This document shows, piece by piece, positions 1 through 6,155 of a stretch of DNA of 9,955 nucleotides. Below the pieces are notes generated by a model. It worked only from the letters and a program-made list of their open reading frames with translations. It had not been told where the DNA came from and searched no databases. This stretch comes from Elusimicrobiota bacterium (GTDB taxonomy: Bacteria; CAYTYR01; UBA6262; DAOVJB01): contig DAOVJB010000031.1 of NCBI GenBank assembly GCA_030673425.1, forward strand, positions 1-9,955. The letters are read 5' to 3'. Every line of letters begins with the position of its first letter. Position 1 is the first letter of the stretch. The translations under genes and the position numbers were made by a program.

Positions 1-483
1 CATTACAATACCTGTGTAAAGACAGAGCGCTTCATTTCGTGTTATATGATATTTTGAATTTTTTATTAATAGATATATCAACTCAGACGTAGATGAAGCC
101 TGATGGTCAATGAGATTATAGTCACCAAACTTAACACTGTCAATATGATGATCGATATTAATCACAATTCCAATATGTCTTAAATCAATGATATTTCCTG
201 TCCTTTCTATATTGCTAGTATCTAAAAAAAATCCTACATCAAATCTCCTTCTGAGGTCTTTTATCTCTTTTATATTCTTGATCCCCGGCAGAAAATTGTA
301 TAAGGGAGGGATAGGGTCTCTATTTGCTACAAAGACTTTCTTGCCTATTCTCTTCAAGAACAAGGCCAGAGCCAACTGTGCACTTACACAATCGCCATCA
401 GGTTTTACGTGTCCGCCAATAAAAAAATTGTTATTCTTATCTATTATAGCTAATATCTTCTTTATACAAGAGAGTCTTTTCAC
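1..483 (-). CDS. nrnA: NrnA-like DHH-family phosphoesterase (nanoRNase / pAp phosphatase), 3' part cut by window edge
   Basis: The first 161 codons are present and the reading frame is still open at base 1. Visible motifs of DHH subfamily 1 are GGHVKPDGD (residues 23-31, metal ligands H25, D29, D31), LDTS (87-90, D88), the signature DHH (111-113), and DHQASSTSE (126-134). NrnA proteins degrade 2-5-nt RNAs and, in many bacteria, dephosphorylate 3'-phosphoadenosine 5'-phosphate; the C-terminal DHHA1 substrate-binding domain should lie outside the window. The start is GTG at 483-481, directly abutting the rbfA stop (TAA then GTG). A GGGGAG ribosome-binding site lies at 494-489, five bases upstream and inside the end of rbfA, so translation is probably coupled to rbfA. 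The rbfA-nrnA order is a known conserved neighbourhood. The family call is secure; the exact substrate is inferred. Confidence 0.93.
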   Translation of the reverse strand, partial: MKRLSCIKKILAIIDKNNNFFIGGHVKPDGDCVSAQLALALFLKRIGKKVFVANRDPIPPLYNFLPGIKNIKEIKDLRRRFDVGFFLDTSNIERTGNIIDLRHIGIVINIDHHIDSVKFGDYNLIDHQASSTSELIYLLIKNSKYHITRNEALCLYTGIVM

Positions 484-843
484 TTAATCTCCCCTTTTTT
501 CGCTTTTAAGCTCGTTTAATAAGTTAAATATACGGGAAGCTTTCTTGACGGTCTCATCATAACGAAAGTGTATATCAGGTGTATATCTTAATTTAATCCT
601 TCTTCCTATTTCCCTTCTTATAAACGGTTTGGCTTTATCAAGTACCTGCATAGACTTTTGCATAGACTTATCATCCCCATAAATACTAACAAAAACCTTG
701 GCATGCTGCAGGTCAGGAGATATCTCTGCCTTTGTCACCGTAACAAAACCAATCTTTGGGTCTTTAATTTCCTGTTGGATAATCTTGCTTACTTCCTCTT
801 GAAGTAAGCGATTCACCCTTTCAGTACGTTTATAAGATGCCAT
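484..843 (-). CDS. rbfA: 30S ribosome-binding factor RbfA
   Basis: This 119-residue protein has the usual length of a bacterial RbfA and is full length. RbfA is a single type-II KH-like domain that binds the 30S subunit near the 5' helix of 16S rRNA and acts late in small-subunit maturation and in cold adaptation. Recognisable stretches are RTERVNRLLQEEVSKII (residues 6-22), DPKIGFVTVTKAEISPDL (28-45), KVFVSIYG (49-56) and the C-terminal LRYTPDIHFRYD (85-96). The start is ATG at 843-841 with a weak GGGGA-type ribosome-binding site. It lies 30 bp downstream of ylxP and its stop touches the GTG start of nrnA, so it belongs to the nusA-infB operon. The last codons also carry the ribosome-binding site of nrnA. 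Confidence 0.97.
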   Translation of the reverse strand: MASYKRTERVNRLLQEEVSKIIQQEIKDPKIGFVTVTKAEISPDLQHAKVFVSIYGDDKSMQKSMQVLDKAKPFIRREIGRRIKLRYTPDIHFRYDETVKKASRIFNLLNELKSEKRGD

Positions 844-873
844 TTCTACTTCCCCGTTAAAAAATATTTCATA

Positions 874-1155
874 TTAAATCATATCGATAGAATAATCCAG
901 AAGTGTTATTGATTTATTCTTCTGGATTGAAGCTATAATCTTATTAAATAGGCCATCTATATATTTTTTGCTGTTACTGACACAGGTTATGCCAATGTCA
1001 GCTCGCTGCCACATGTCGAGCTTATCAACTTCAGCAATCGAAACATTAAAATTTAATCTTATCTTATCCTTTAAGCTCTTGACAACCTGTCTTTTATTTT
1101 TAAGAGATCGGCTACCCGGAATATATAGCTGGATGAAACAAATTCCAACAATCAT
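874..1155 (-). CDS. ylxP: YlxP-like DUF503 family protein
   Basis: The 93-residue product matches the DUF503/YlxP family in length and sequence: an N-terminal strand MIVGICFIQLYIPGSRSLKNKR (key residues Ser16-Leu-Lys-Asn-Lys-Arg21), then NVSIAEVDKLDMWQRADIGI (37-56) and a C-terminal helix. The family is a small ferredoxin-like alpha/beta fold, typically encoded between infB and rbfA, which is exactly its place here. Homologues have been linked to ribosome assembly and RNA binding, but I treat the molecular function as unproven. It starts with ATG 13 bp after the infB stop, behind a weak AGG ribosome-binding site, so translational coupling to infB is likely. Nothing appears truncated or shifted. 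Confidence 0.9.
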   Translation of the reverse strand: MIVGICFIQLYIPGSRSLKNKRQVVKSLKDKIRLNFNVSIAEVDKLDMWQRADIGITCVSNSKKYIDGLFNKIIASIQKNKSITLLDYSIDMI

Positions 1156-1168
1156 AAAAACCTGCTAA

Positions 1169-3301
1169 TTAAATTTGGTTTAATTTGCGCTGGATTCTTT
1201 GTAGGGTATATACTTCAATGATATCGCCTTTCTTAATATCATTAAAATTTTCCAGACAAATACCGCATTCATAGTTAACACTAACTTCTTTAACGTCTTC
1301 TTTAAATCGCCTAAGGGATGCAATTTTGCCTTCATAAATAATTACATTATCCCTGGTAATCCTCGCATTAGCATTACGCATAATTTTGCCTTCAGTAATA
1401 AACGAACCGGCTATAATTCCACCCTTAGGAACCTTAAATACCTCTCTCACTTCTGCTCTTCCAGCATTCACTTCCTTATAGTCCGGTTCTAACAATCCTT
1501 CCAGCGCCTGCTTTACTGCTGAGACAACGTCATAAATAACTCTATATATATGGATATCAACTCCTTCTTTATCCGCTAAACGTTTAGCACTAAGCTCAGG
1601 ACGTATATTAAAACCAATAATGACCGCATTAGAAGCAGATGCTAAAATTACGTCATTCTCATTAATTCCTCCAACCCCGCTATGTATAACATTCAGTTCT
1701 ATTTCGGGATTGCTCAGCTTTTCCAAAGCGTCTTTTAATGCCTCTATAGAACCCTGTACATCTGCTTTAATAATAATTTTAAGTTCTTTAAGTTTTCCTT
1801 TAATTATTTCCTCATGCAGTTCTTCTAAAGTAATGCGTCGAATCTTTTTTAGCTGTTCCTCTTTTTTAATCTGTTCACGTACAGTGACGACATGGCGCGC
1901 TTTAGTTTCATCCTTAACCACCTTGAATTTATCTCCCGCATGAGGAAGTCCAAATAAGCCCAATATCTCTACCGGTGTGGAAGGACCCGCTTCATTTATC
2001 CTTACGCTATTATCATCAAACATAGCTCTAACCTTCCCGTAAGTCGAGCCTGAAATAAATACATCAGAGGTTTTTAATGTTCCTTTCTGCACCAGGAGTG
2101 TTGCTATGCGTCCTCTTTTTTTATCAAGTTTTGCTTCTACGACCACGCCTGAAGCTTTTCCTTCAATGGATGCTTTTAATTCCATCATTTCAGCCTGCAG
2201 CAAAATCATTTCCAGTAAAGCATCTAAGCCCATTTTCTTTAATGCTGAGACCCCAACACAAATAGTCTTCCCACCCCAGTCTTCAGGAACTAAATTATAC
2301 TTGTTTAATTCCTGTTTGACCCGCTGGACATCTGCTTGTGGCAGGTCAATTTTATTTATTACAACAATAATTGGAACTCCGGCTGCCCTGGCATGGTCTA
2401 TCGCTTCCACAGTCTGAGGTTTTATACCATCATCAGCCGCTACAACCAATATAACTATATCCGTAATCTGAGCTCCTCGAGCCCGCATGGCAGTAAAAGC
2501 CTCGTGACCAGGGGTATCTAAAAATACTATCTCTCCCTTTTCTGTTTTTACTTTATATGCTCCAATATGCTGTGTAATATTACCAGCTTCTGTTGCAGTA
2601 ACATTGGTTTCTCTTATAGCATCTAAAAGGGTGGTTTTACCATGGTCCACATGTCCCATGATAGTTACAACAGGGGAACGTGGAACAAGCTCATATGACT
2701 CCTCTTTTTCAGCTATCAGCTCCTCTCCGTATAGAGGAACGATCTCAATATCAAATCCATATTCATTGGCTACCAAAACTGCCGTATCTGTGTCCAGTCT
2801 TTGGTTGATAGTAGCCATTATGCCTAACTTCATCAATGTTTTAATAAGTTCGTTTGCTTTGGTCTTTAGTTTCCCAGCTAATTCACCAACAGTTACGGCC
2901 TCACTTATTTTTATTTTTTCTTTAGCAGGAGGTTTTTCTTCAACAATCTTCTTTACTTCGGGAAGAACCTCAGAAGGCTTTTCTTCAGCTAAAATTTTTA
3001 TTTCTTCAATCTCCTCTTCTCTCTCTTGAGGAGGTATCTCAAGTACTCGAGTTGTAGTTAATATTTCTTTTTTAACTGTTTTTCTCGGCTTCCTTTTTAC
3101 CTTTGCCCTGAGAACTCTTTTCTTCTTTGGTGCTTCTTCCTGTTTTTTTACTTTTTTTATTTCTTTTATTTCTTCGGCTTCTTTTTTCTTTGGTTTTCTT
3201 TTTACTACCTTTTTAACTGCAGGCTTTTTCTTTTGGACAGTTTTTTTCCTGGTGACTTTTTTAGTCGTTTTCTTTGCCGGTTCCTTCTTAGCCTTTACCA
3301 C
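1169..3301 (-). CDS. infB: Translation initiation factor IF-2
   Basis: IF-2 is the GTPase that recruits fMet-tRNA to the 30S subunit and promotes 50S joining. Counting from a GTG at 3310: a Lys/Arg-rich low-complexity tail (about 1-130), the IF2_N domain (about 133-190), then the G domain with GHVDHGKTT (219-227), GNITQHIGA (243-251), DTPGHE (265-270), NKID (319-322) and SALKK (355-359). The beta-barrel and linker follow, then domain 3 with KADVQGSIEALKDAL (515-529) and the fMet-tRNA-binding C2 domain ending in ECGICLENFNDIKKGD (681-696). I place the start three codons inside that frame, at the GTG at 3301-3299 (710 residues), because the GGGGAGG ribosome-binding site (3316-3310) overlaps the outer GTG but sits eight bases before the inner one. 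It follows nusA by about 38 bp with no ylxR between. Confidence 0.97.
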   Translation of the reverse strand: MVKAKKEPAKKTTKKVTRKKTVQKKKPAVKKVVKRKPKKKEAEEIKEIKKVKKQEEAPKKKRVLRAKVKRKPRKTVKKEILTTTRVLEIPPQEREEEIEEIKILAEEKPSEVLPEVKKIVEEKPPAKEKIKISEAVTVGELAGKLKTKANELIKTLMKLGIMATINQRLDTDTAVLVANEYGFDIEIVPLYGEELIAEKEESYELVPRSPVVTIMGHVDHGKTTLLDAIRETNVTATEAGNITQHIGAYKVKTEKGEIVFLDTPGHEAFTAMRARGAQITDIVILVVAADDGIKPQTVEAIDHARAAGVPIIVVINKIDLPQADVQRVKQELNKYNLVPEDWGGKTICVGVSALKKMGLDALLEMILLQAEMMELKASIEGKASGVVVEAKLDKKRGRIATLLVQKGTLKTSDVFISGSTYGKVRAMFDDNSVRINEAGPSTPVEILGLFGLPHAGDKFKVVKDETKARHVVTVREQIKKEEQLKKIRRITLEELHEEIIKGKLKELKIIIKADVQGSIEALKDALEKLSNPEIELNVIHSGVGGINENDVILASASNAVIIGFNIRPELSAKRLADKEGVDIHIYRVIYDVVSAVKQALEGLLEPDYKEVNAGRAEVREVFKVPKGGIIAGSFITEGKIMRNANARITRDNVIIYEGKIASLRRFKEDVKEVSVNYECGICLENFNDIKKGDIIEVYTLQRIQRKLNQI

Positions 3302-3309
3302 TACAACCA

Positions 3310-3316
3310 CCTCCCC
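3310..3316 (-). promoter_or_regulatory. Ribosome-binding site that decides the infB start
   Basis: Read on the minus strand the sequence is GGGGAGG followed by TGGTTGTA and then GTG (3301-3299). An upstream in-frame GTG (3310-3308) shares its first base with this Shine-Dalgarno sequence and so cannot be properly spaced. The eight-base gap to the inner GTG is ideal. Confidence 0.75.
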
Positions 3317-3339
3317 TTAGTCGCTCATTATCATTTGCT

Positions 3340-4596
3340 CTATGTTTCTTTATTCTCTATTATATCCATAGCTGCCTGTTTTATTTTCTCTGCTTTTTTG
3401 GGCCCTATCCCTGAAACACCTGTCAATTTTTCAATTTCGGCCTGAGCAATATTCTCTAAAGTAGCCAGACCAAGATTTATAAATTCCTGAGCCGTTTTTT
3501 CACCTACACCGGGCAATTTTGAAAGTATAATCATATAGTCATTAATCTGTTTTTCTTTTGCCTGGGCTATTTGAGATGCACTTTTAACATCAATATGCCA
3601 GCCTGTTAGTTTAACTGCTAATCTGACATTCTGGCCACCTTTACCTATAGCTAAAGAAAGTTTATCATCCGCAACTAAGACATTAGCTTTTTTTGAATCC
3701 GCATTAATGGTTACATTGAGAACTTTAGCCGGTGATAAAGCATTAGCGATAAAAACAGAAATGTCATCATTCCATGTTATAATATCTATTCTCTCTCCTC
3801 TTAATTCATCAATAATCCCGTGAATACGGGAGCCCTTCACGCCTACACAAGCACCTACAGGGTCCACTTTATCTTTATGCGAGAGGACAGCTATTTTGGA
3901 ACGCACCCCCGGTTCACGAATCACTTGCTTAATTTCTACAATATGTTCATAAACTTCAGGAACCTCTACCTCAAATAATCTCCTCACCAAGTCCGGATGG
4001 GTCCGTGAAACAATAACCTCAGGTCCTTTAGTAGTTCTGGCAACCTCCATAATAAGAACTTTTATTCTTTCACCTACCTGGAATTTTTCAGACCTAACCT
4101 GCTCCCTGAAAGGCAAAACCGCTTCTACTTTACCCAAATCAACAATTATCGCTCTTTTAAGGAACCTCTGAACTATACCATTGAGTACTTCTCCTTCTTT
4201 CTGTTTGAATTCTTCATACAAATGCGTTCTTTCTGTTTCACGCAAGCGCTGTATAATTACCTGCTTTGCAGTTTGAGCGGCAATGCGTCCAAACTCTTTA
4301 GTATCAAAATTTATTTTTACCTGTTCATCAATTTTTACCTTGGGTTTTAATTTTTTCGCGTCTTTAAGAGATATCTCAAAATTTGGGTTATTTACTTCTT
4401 CTACAACTTTTTTTATTACATAAGCTTTGATATCTCCTGTCTCGCGGCTAATATTAACCTCTACATTTTGATTACTATGTAAATGTTTGCGAAATGCTGA
4501 CATTAAAGCCTGTTCAAGCATAGTCACTAACTCTTCTGGTTTAATATCTTTTTCTCTTTCGATCTGTCCCAAGCTTTCTAACAGTTCTTTATTCAT
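3340..4596 (-). CDS. nusA: Transcription termination/antitermination factor NusA
   Basis: NusA binds RNA polymerase near the RNA exit channel and modulates pausing, intrinsic termination and antitermination. The 418-residue product shows the N-terminal polymerase-binding domain (about 1-125), an S1 domain (about 133-200, beginning KEGEVLNGIVQRFLK), KH1 (about 243-266, GVKGSRIHGIIDELRGER), KH2 (about 307-327, IGKGGQNVRLAVKLTG) and one helix-hairpin-helix module at the C-terminus (about 355-418, LSKLPGVGEKTAQEF and LTGVSGIGPKKAEKI). It therefore has a single C-terminal HhH repeat rather than the two acidic repeats of E. coli NusA. The ATG at 4596 is chosen because an AGGAGG (4611-4606) lies nine bases upstream; an in-frame ATG at 4638 falls in a leader hairpin and would add 14 unconserved residues. 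It is the first gene of the operon; rimP is not upstream. Confidence 0.97.
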   Translation of the reverse strand: MNKELLESLGQIEREKDIKPEELVTMLEQALMSAFRKHLHSNQNVEVNISRETGDIKAYVIKKVVEEVNNPNFEISLKDAKKLKPKVKIDEQVKINFDTKEFGRIAAQTAKQVIIQRLRETERTHLYEEFKQKEGEVLNGIVQRFLKRAIIVDLGKVEAVLPFREQVRSEKFQVGERIKVLIMEVARTTKGPEVIVSRTHPDLVRRLFEVEVPEVYEHIVEIKQVIREPGVRSKIAVLSHKDKVDPVGACVGVKGSRIHGIIDELRGERIDIITWNDDISVFIANALSPAKVLNVTINADSKKANVLVADDKLSLAIGKGGQNVRLAVKLTGWHIDVKSASQIAQAKEKQINDYMIILSKLPGVGEKTAQEFINLGLATLENIAQAEIEKLTGVSGIGPKKAEKIKQAAMDIIENKET

Positions 4597-4603
4597 TCTG
4601 TTT

Positions 4604-4612
4604 CTCCTCCTC
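4604..4612 (-). promoter_or_regulatory. nusA ribosome-binding site
   Basis: On the minus strand the sequence is GAGGAGGAG, then AAACAGA, then ATG (4596-4594). This strong Shine-Dalgarno sequence fixes the nusA start and lies only four bases past the U-tract of the upstream hairpin, so folding or transcript release there would directly affect nusA expression. Confidence 0.8.
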
Positions 4613-4614
4613 AA

Positions 4615-4641
4615 GAAAAAAGAGTGGGTGAATCCCACTCT
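4615..4641 (-). terminator. Terminator-like hairpin with U-tract in the nusA leader
   Basis: On the minus strand AGAGTGGG, loop ATTCA, CCCACTCT forms a perfect 8-bp stem (4641-4634 with 4628-4621), extendable by G-U pairs, followed by TTTTT, C and TT. This is the classic intrinsic-terminator layout. It lies 51 bp after the pilC/gspF stop and could end that transcript. It also lies downstream of the predicted nusA promoter and just upstream of the nusA ribosome-binding site, so it may act as a leader attenuator or as a protective 5' hairpin. The structure is seen; the role is inferred. Confidence 0.7.
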
Positions 4642-4649
4642 CCTGTTTT

Positions 4650-4679
4650 ATTATACCATAAAGGATAAATAAAACCCAA
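4650..4679 (-). promoter_or_regulatory. Predicted sigma70 promoter of the nusA operon (extended -10)
   Basis: On the minus strand there is a perfect TATAAT -10 box (4655-4650) preceded by TGG, giving the extended -10 form TGnTATAAT. A partial -35 element TTGGGT (4679-4674) lies 18 bases upstream. The expected start of transcription is near 4644-4642, giving a leader of about 47 bases to the nusA ATG. It lies between the pilC/gspF stop and nusA. Confidence 0.65.
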
Positions 4680-4697
4680 CTGTTTTTTTACTTATCC
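4663..4697 (-). repeat. A+T-rich inverted repeat at the pilC/gspF stop codon
   Basis: In the minus-strand transcript GGATAAGTAAAA (4697-4686) pairs with TTTTATTTATCC (4674-4663) over 12 positions with one G-U pair and an 11-base loop. The 5' arm includes the pilC/gspF stop codon and the loop and 3' arm include the nusA -35 element. It could form a weak 3'-end hairpin for the pilC/gspF mRNA. The stem has few G-C pairs and only a short U run after it, so I do not call it a terminator. Confidence 0.4.
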
Positions 4698-5924
4698 ACC
4701 TGTAACGAGGCTGCCTAATTCAAACATCGGCATAAACATAGCAACAACAATCGCCCCGATAACCACACCCATTACCACTATAATTACAGGCTCTATCATT
4801 GCCGTTAATCCTCCTATAGCTACATCTACTTCCTGGTCGTAAAAATCAGCGATTTTGGTAAGCATGGTATCCAAAGCACCTGTCTCTTCTCCTACAGTAA
4901 TCATTTGAATAACCATGGGAGGAAAAACTTTGCTTGCTTTAAGTGGTCCTGAAATTCTTTCCCCTTCTTTGATACTTGTCCTTGCATCAATGATTGCTTC
5001 TTCTATAATTTTATTACCGGCGGTCTTTGATGTAGTATCAAGGGCTTCTAATATAGGAACACCGCTTTTTACCAATGTACCAAGTGTTCTGGTAAATTTA
5101 GCTACTGCTACTTTACGCAACAGAGTACCAAACATAGGAACCCTAAGTATAAACCTGTCAAATTTTGTCTTTCCTATATCCGTTTTAAGAAATCGGGCGA
5201 ATAAACCGATAAAAACTATTAAACCTATAATACCAAGAAAAAAGTATGTCTTAGCAAATTCACTCAGACCAATTAAAACCTTAGTCGGAAGCGGTAGCTC
5301 AGCGCCGAAACTCTTAAATGCAGTCTTAAAAGCCGGGATAACCACCGTGAGCAAGAAGAGAGTCACACCTCCAGCCACACAGGAAACAACAGCTGGGTAA
5401 ACCATGGCACCCTTTACTTTCCCTCTTAACCTCTGTGTTGCTTCAAGATAACCTGAGAGCCTGTCTAAAATAATATCTAATACTCCTCCTGCTTCACCTG
5501 AGCGGACCATACTTACATATAACTCCGAAAAAGCTTCCGGATGTCTTGCGAGAGCTTCAGCAATTGATAAACCTGATTCCACATCTGTTCTAACATCTGT
5601 AACAATCTGTGACATTCTTTTATCTTCAATCTGCTCATTCAGGATAATAAGCCCTTGTACAATAGGAACACCTGCGTTTACCATGGTAGAAAGCTGCCGG
5701 CTAAAGGTAACCACGTGTTTTATTTTTACCTTGCCTTTTTTCTTTCCGCCCCGCATAAAGACAGCAAGACTATCAAGCATAGAAGCCTTTTTTTCCGTAA
5801 CAGCAAGAATAATAAATTTTTGTGCCCGTAATTTATCTATCACGGATTTTCTGTCCTTAGCTTCTATATCCCCTGTAATTACACTCCCTCTAATATTCCT
5901 GACCTTGTAATTAAATGTAGACAT
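4692..5924 (-). CDS. Type IV pilus / type II secretion inner-membrane platform protein (PilC/GspF family)
   Basis: This is a T2SF-family polytopic membrane protein, the inner-membrane platform that couples a cytoplasmic ATPase to pilin or pseudopilin assembly. Two homologous T2SF domains are visible (about residues 70-193 and 273-395), each opening with a short FSRQLSTMVNAGVPI-like or FTRTLGTLVKSGVPI stretch and ending near the paired signatures SGEAGGVLD and GEETGALD. Predicted membrane segments lie near 175-197, 226-245 and 377-400. The 410-residue length is normal. I prefer the ATG at 5924 (MSTFNYKV, typical for the family) because AAGGA (5937-5933) is eight bases before it, whereas the ATG at 5933 overlaps that site. 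No other pilus or secretion gene is in the window and it has its own promoter, so the choice between pilus and secretion cannot be made here. Confidence 0.93.
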   Translation of the reverse strand: MSTFNYKVRNIRGSVITGDIEAKDRKSVIDKLRAQKFIILAVTEKKASMLDSLAVFMRGGKKKGKVKIKHVVTFSRQLSTMVNAGVPIVQGLIILNEQIEDKRMSQIVTDVRTDVESGLSIAEALARHPEAFSELYVSMVRSGEAGGVLDIILDRLSGYLEATQRLRGKVKGAMVYPAVVSCVAGGVTLFLLTVVIPAFKTAFKSFGAELPLPTKVLIGLSEFAKTYFFLGIIGLIVFIGLFARFLKTDIGKTKFDRFILRVPMFGTLLRKVAVAKFTRTLGTLVKSGVPILEALDTTSKTAGNKIIEEAIIDARTSIKEGERISGPLKASKVFPPMVIQMITVGEETGALDTMLTKIADFYDQEVDVAIGGLTAMIEPVIIVVMGVVIGAIVVAMFMPMFELGSLVTGG

Positions 5925-5942
5925 CCAAAACATCCTTTTACT

Positions 5943-5989
5943 ATTGTTATATTAGTACTACCATTATTATAAAAAGATAATATAACAAT
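5943..5989. repeat. Perfect 12-bp inverted repeat spanning the pilC/gspF promoter
   Basis: ATTGTTATATTA (5943-5954) and its exact complement TAATATAACAAT (5978-5989) are separated by 23 bp. One arm covers the -10 box of the predicted pilC/gspF promoter; the other lies in the early leader. Since the upstream arm is mostly not transcribed, an RNA hairpin is unlikely and an operator read by a DNA-binding regulator is the natural reading. Chance in A+T-rich DNA remains possible. Confidence 0.5.
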
Positions 5990-6006
5990 TTTTCAATATT
6001 TGTCAA
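5979..6006 (-). promoter_or_regulatory. Predicted sigma70 promoter of pilC/gspF
   Basis: On the minus strand a perfect TTGACA -35 box (6006-6001) is followed after 16 bases by TATATT (5984-5979), or after 18 bases by TATTAT (5982-5977). Transcription should start near 5971, leaving a leader of about 47 bases. It is one of the two best promoter matches in the window. Confidence 0.7.
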
Positions 6007-6075
6007 GAAAAAACTCTTGTTTTTCACTTACAGATATACAAAAATTCCAACCTTTAACAAAATATTTATATTAAA

Positions 6076-6149
6076 TAGCGGCGGTAGGATTCGAACCTAC
6101 GACACAGGGATTATGATTCCCTTGCTCTAACCAGCTGAGCTACGCCGCC
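6076..6149 (-). tRNA. tRNA with CAU anticodon, probably elongator tRNA-Met
   Basis: A full cloverleaf is visible on the minus strand: acceptor GGCGGCG / CGCCGCT, D-arm GCTC/GAGC with loop AGCTGGTTA, anticodon stem AGGGA/TCCCT around loop ATCATAA (anticodon CAT), T-arm GTAGG/CCTAC with TTCGAAT. The discriminator is A (6076) and no CCA is encoded. The first acceptor pair is a G-U wobble. It lacks the initiator features seen in the neighbouring tRNA, so it is elongator Met or, less likely, the lysidine-modified tRNA-Ile2. It begins 6 bp after the stop of the outer-membrane gene with no usable promoter between, so it is probably processed from that gene's transcript. Confidence 0.93.
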
Positions 6150-6155
6150 ATTATA

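Noticed and set aside
188-487. Open frame of 99 codons on the plus strand
   Set aside because: It lies wholly opposite the nrnA frame, whose minus-strand product carries clear DHH phosphoesterase motifs; the plus-strand product resembles nothing.
2604-3029. Open frame of 141 codons on the plus strand
   Set aside because: It is antisense to the IF-2 N-terminal and G-domain regions and is a by-product of their codon bias.
4597-4638. Upstream in-frame ATG at 4638 as the nusA start
   Set aside because: It lies within the leader hairpin, has no spaced ribosome-binding site, and would add 14 residues absent from the family, whereas the ATG at 4596 has a strong AGGAGG.
4915-5400. Open frame of 161 codons on the plus strand
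   Set aside because: It is antisense to the PilC/GspF membrane protein; its hydrophobic look mirrors the membrane segments on the other strand.
5996-6020. CAAGA/TCTTG mini-hairpin near the pilC/gspF -35 box as a terminator for the tRNA unit
   Set aside because: Only five pairs around a T-rich loop, overlapping the -35 element, with no U-tract after it; too weak to support.
6150-6155. Perfect TATAAT on the minus strand just before the second CAU tRNA
   Set aside because: Used as a -10 box it would start transcription inside the tRNA, and no -35 element is at the right distance. It is a by-product of the barrel gene's stop codon and the A+T-rich gap.
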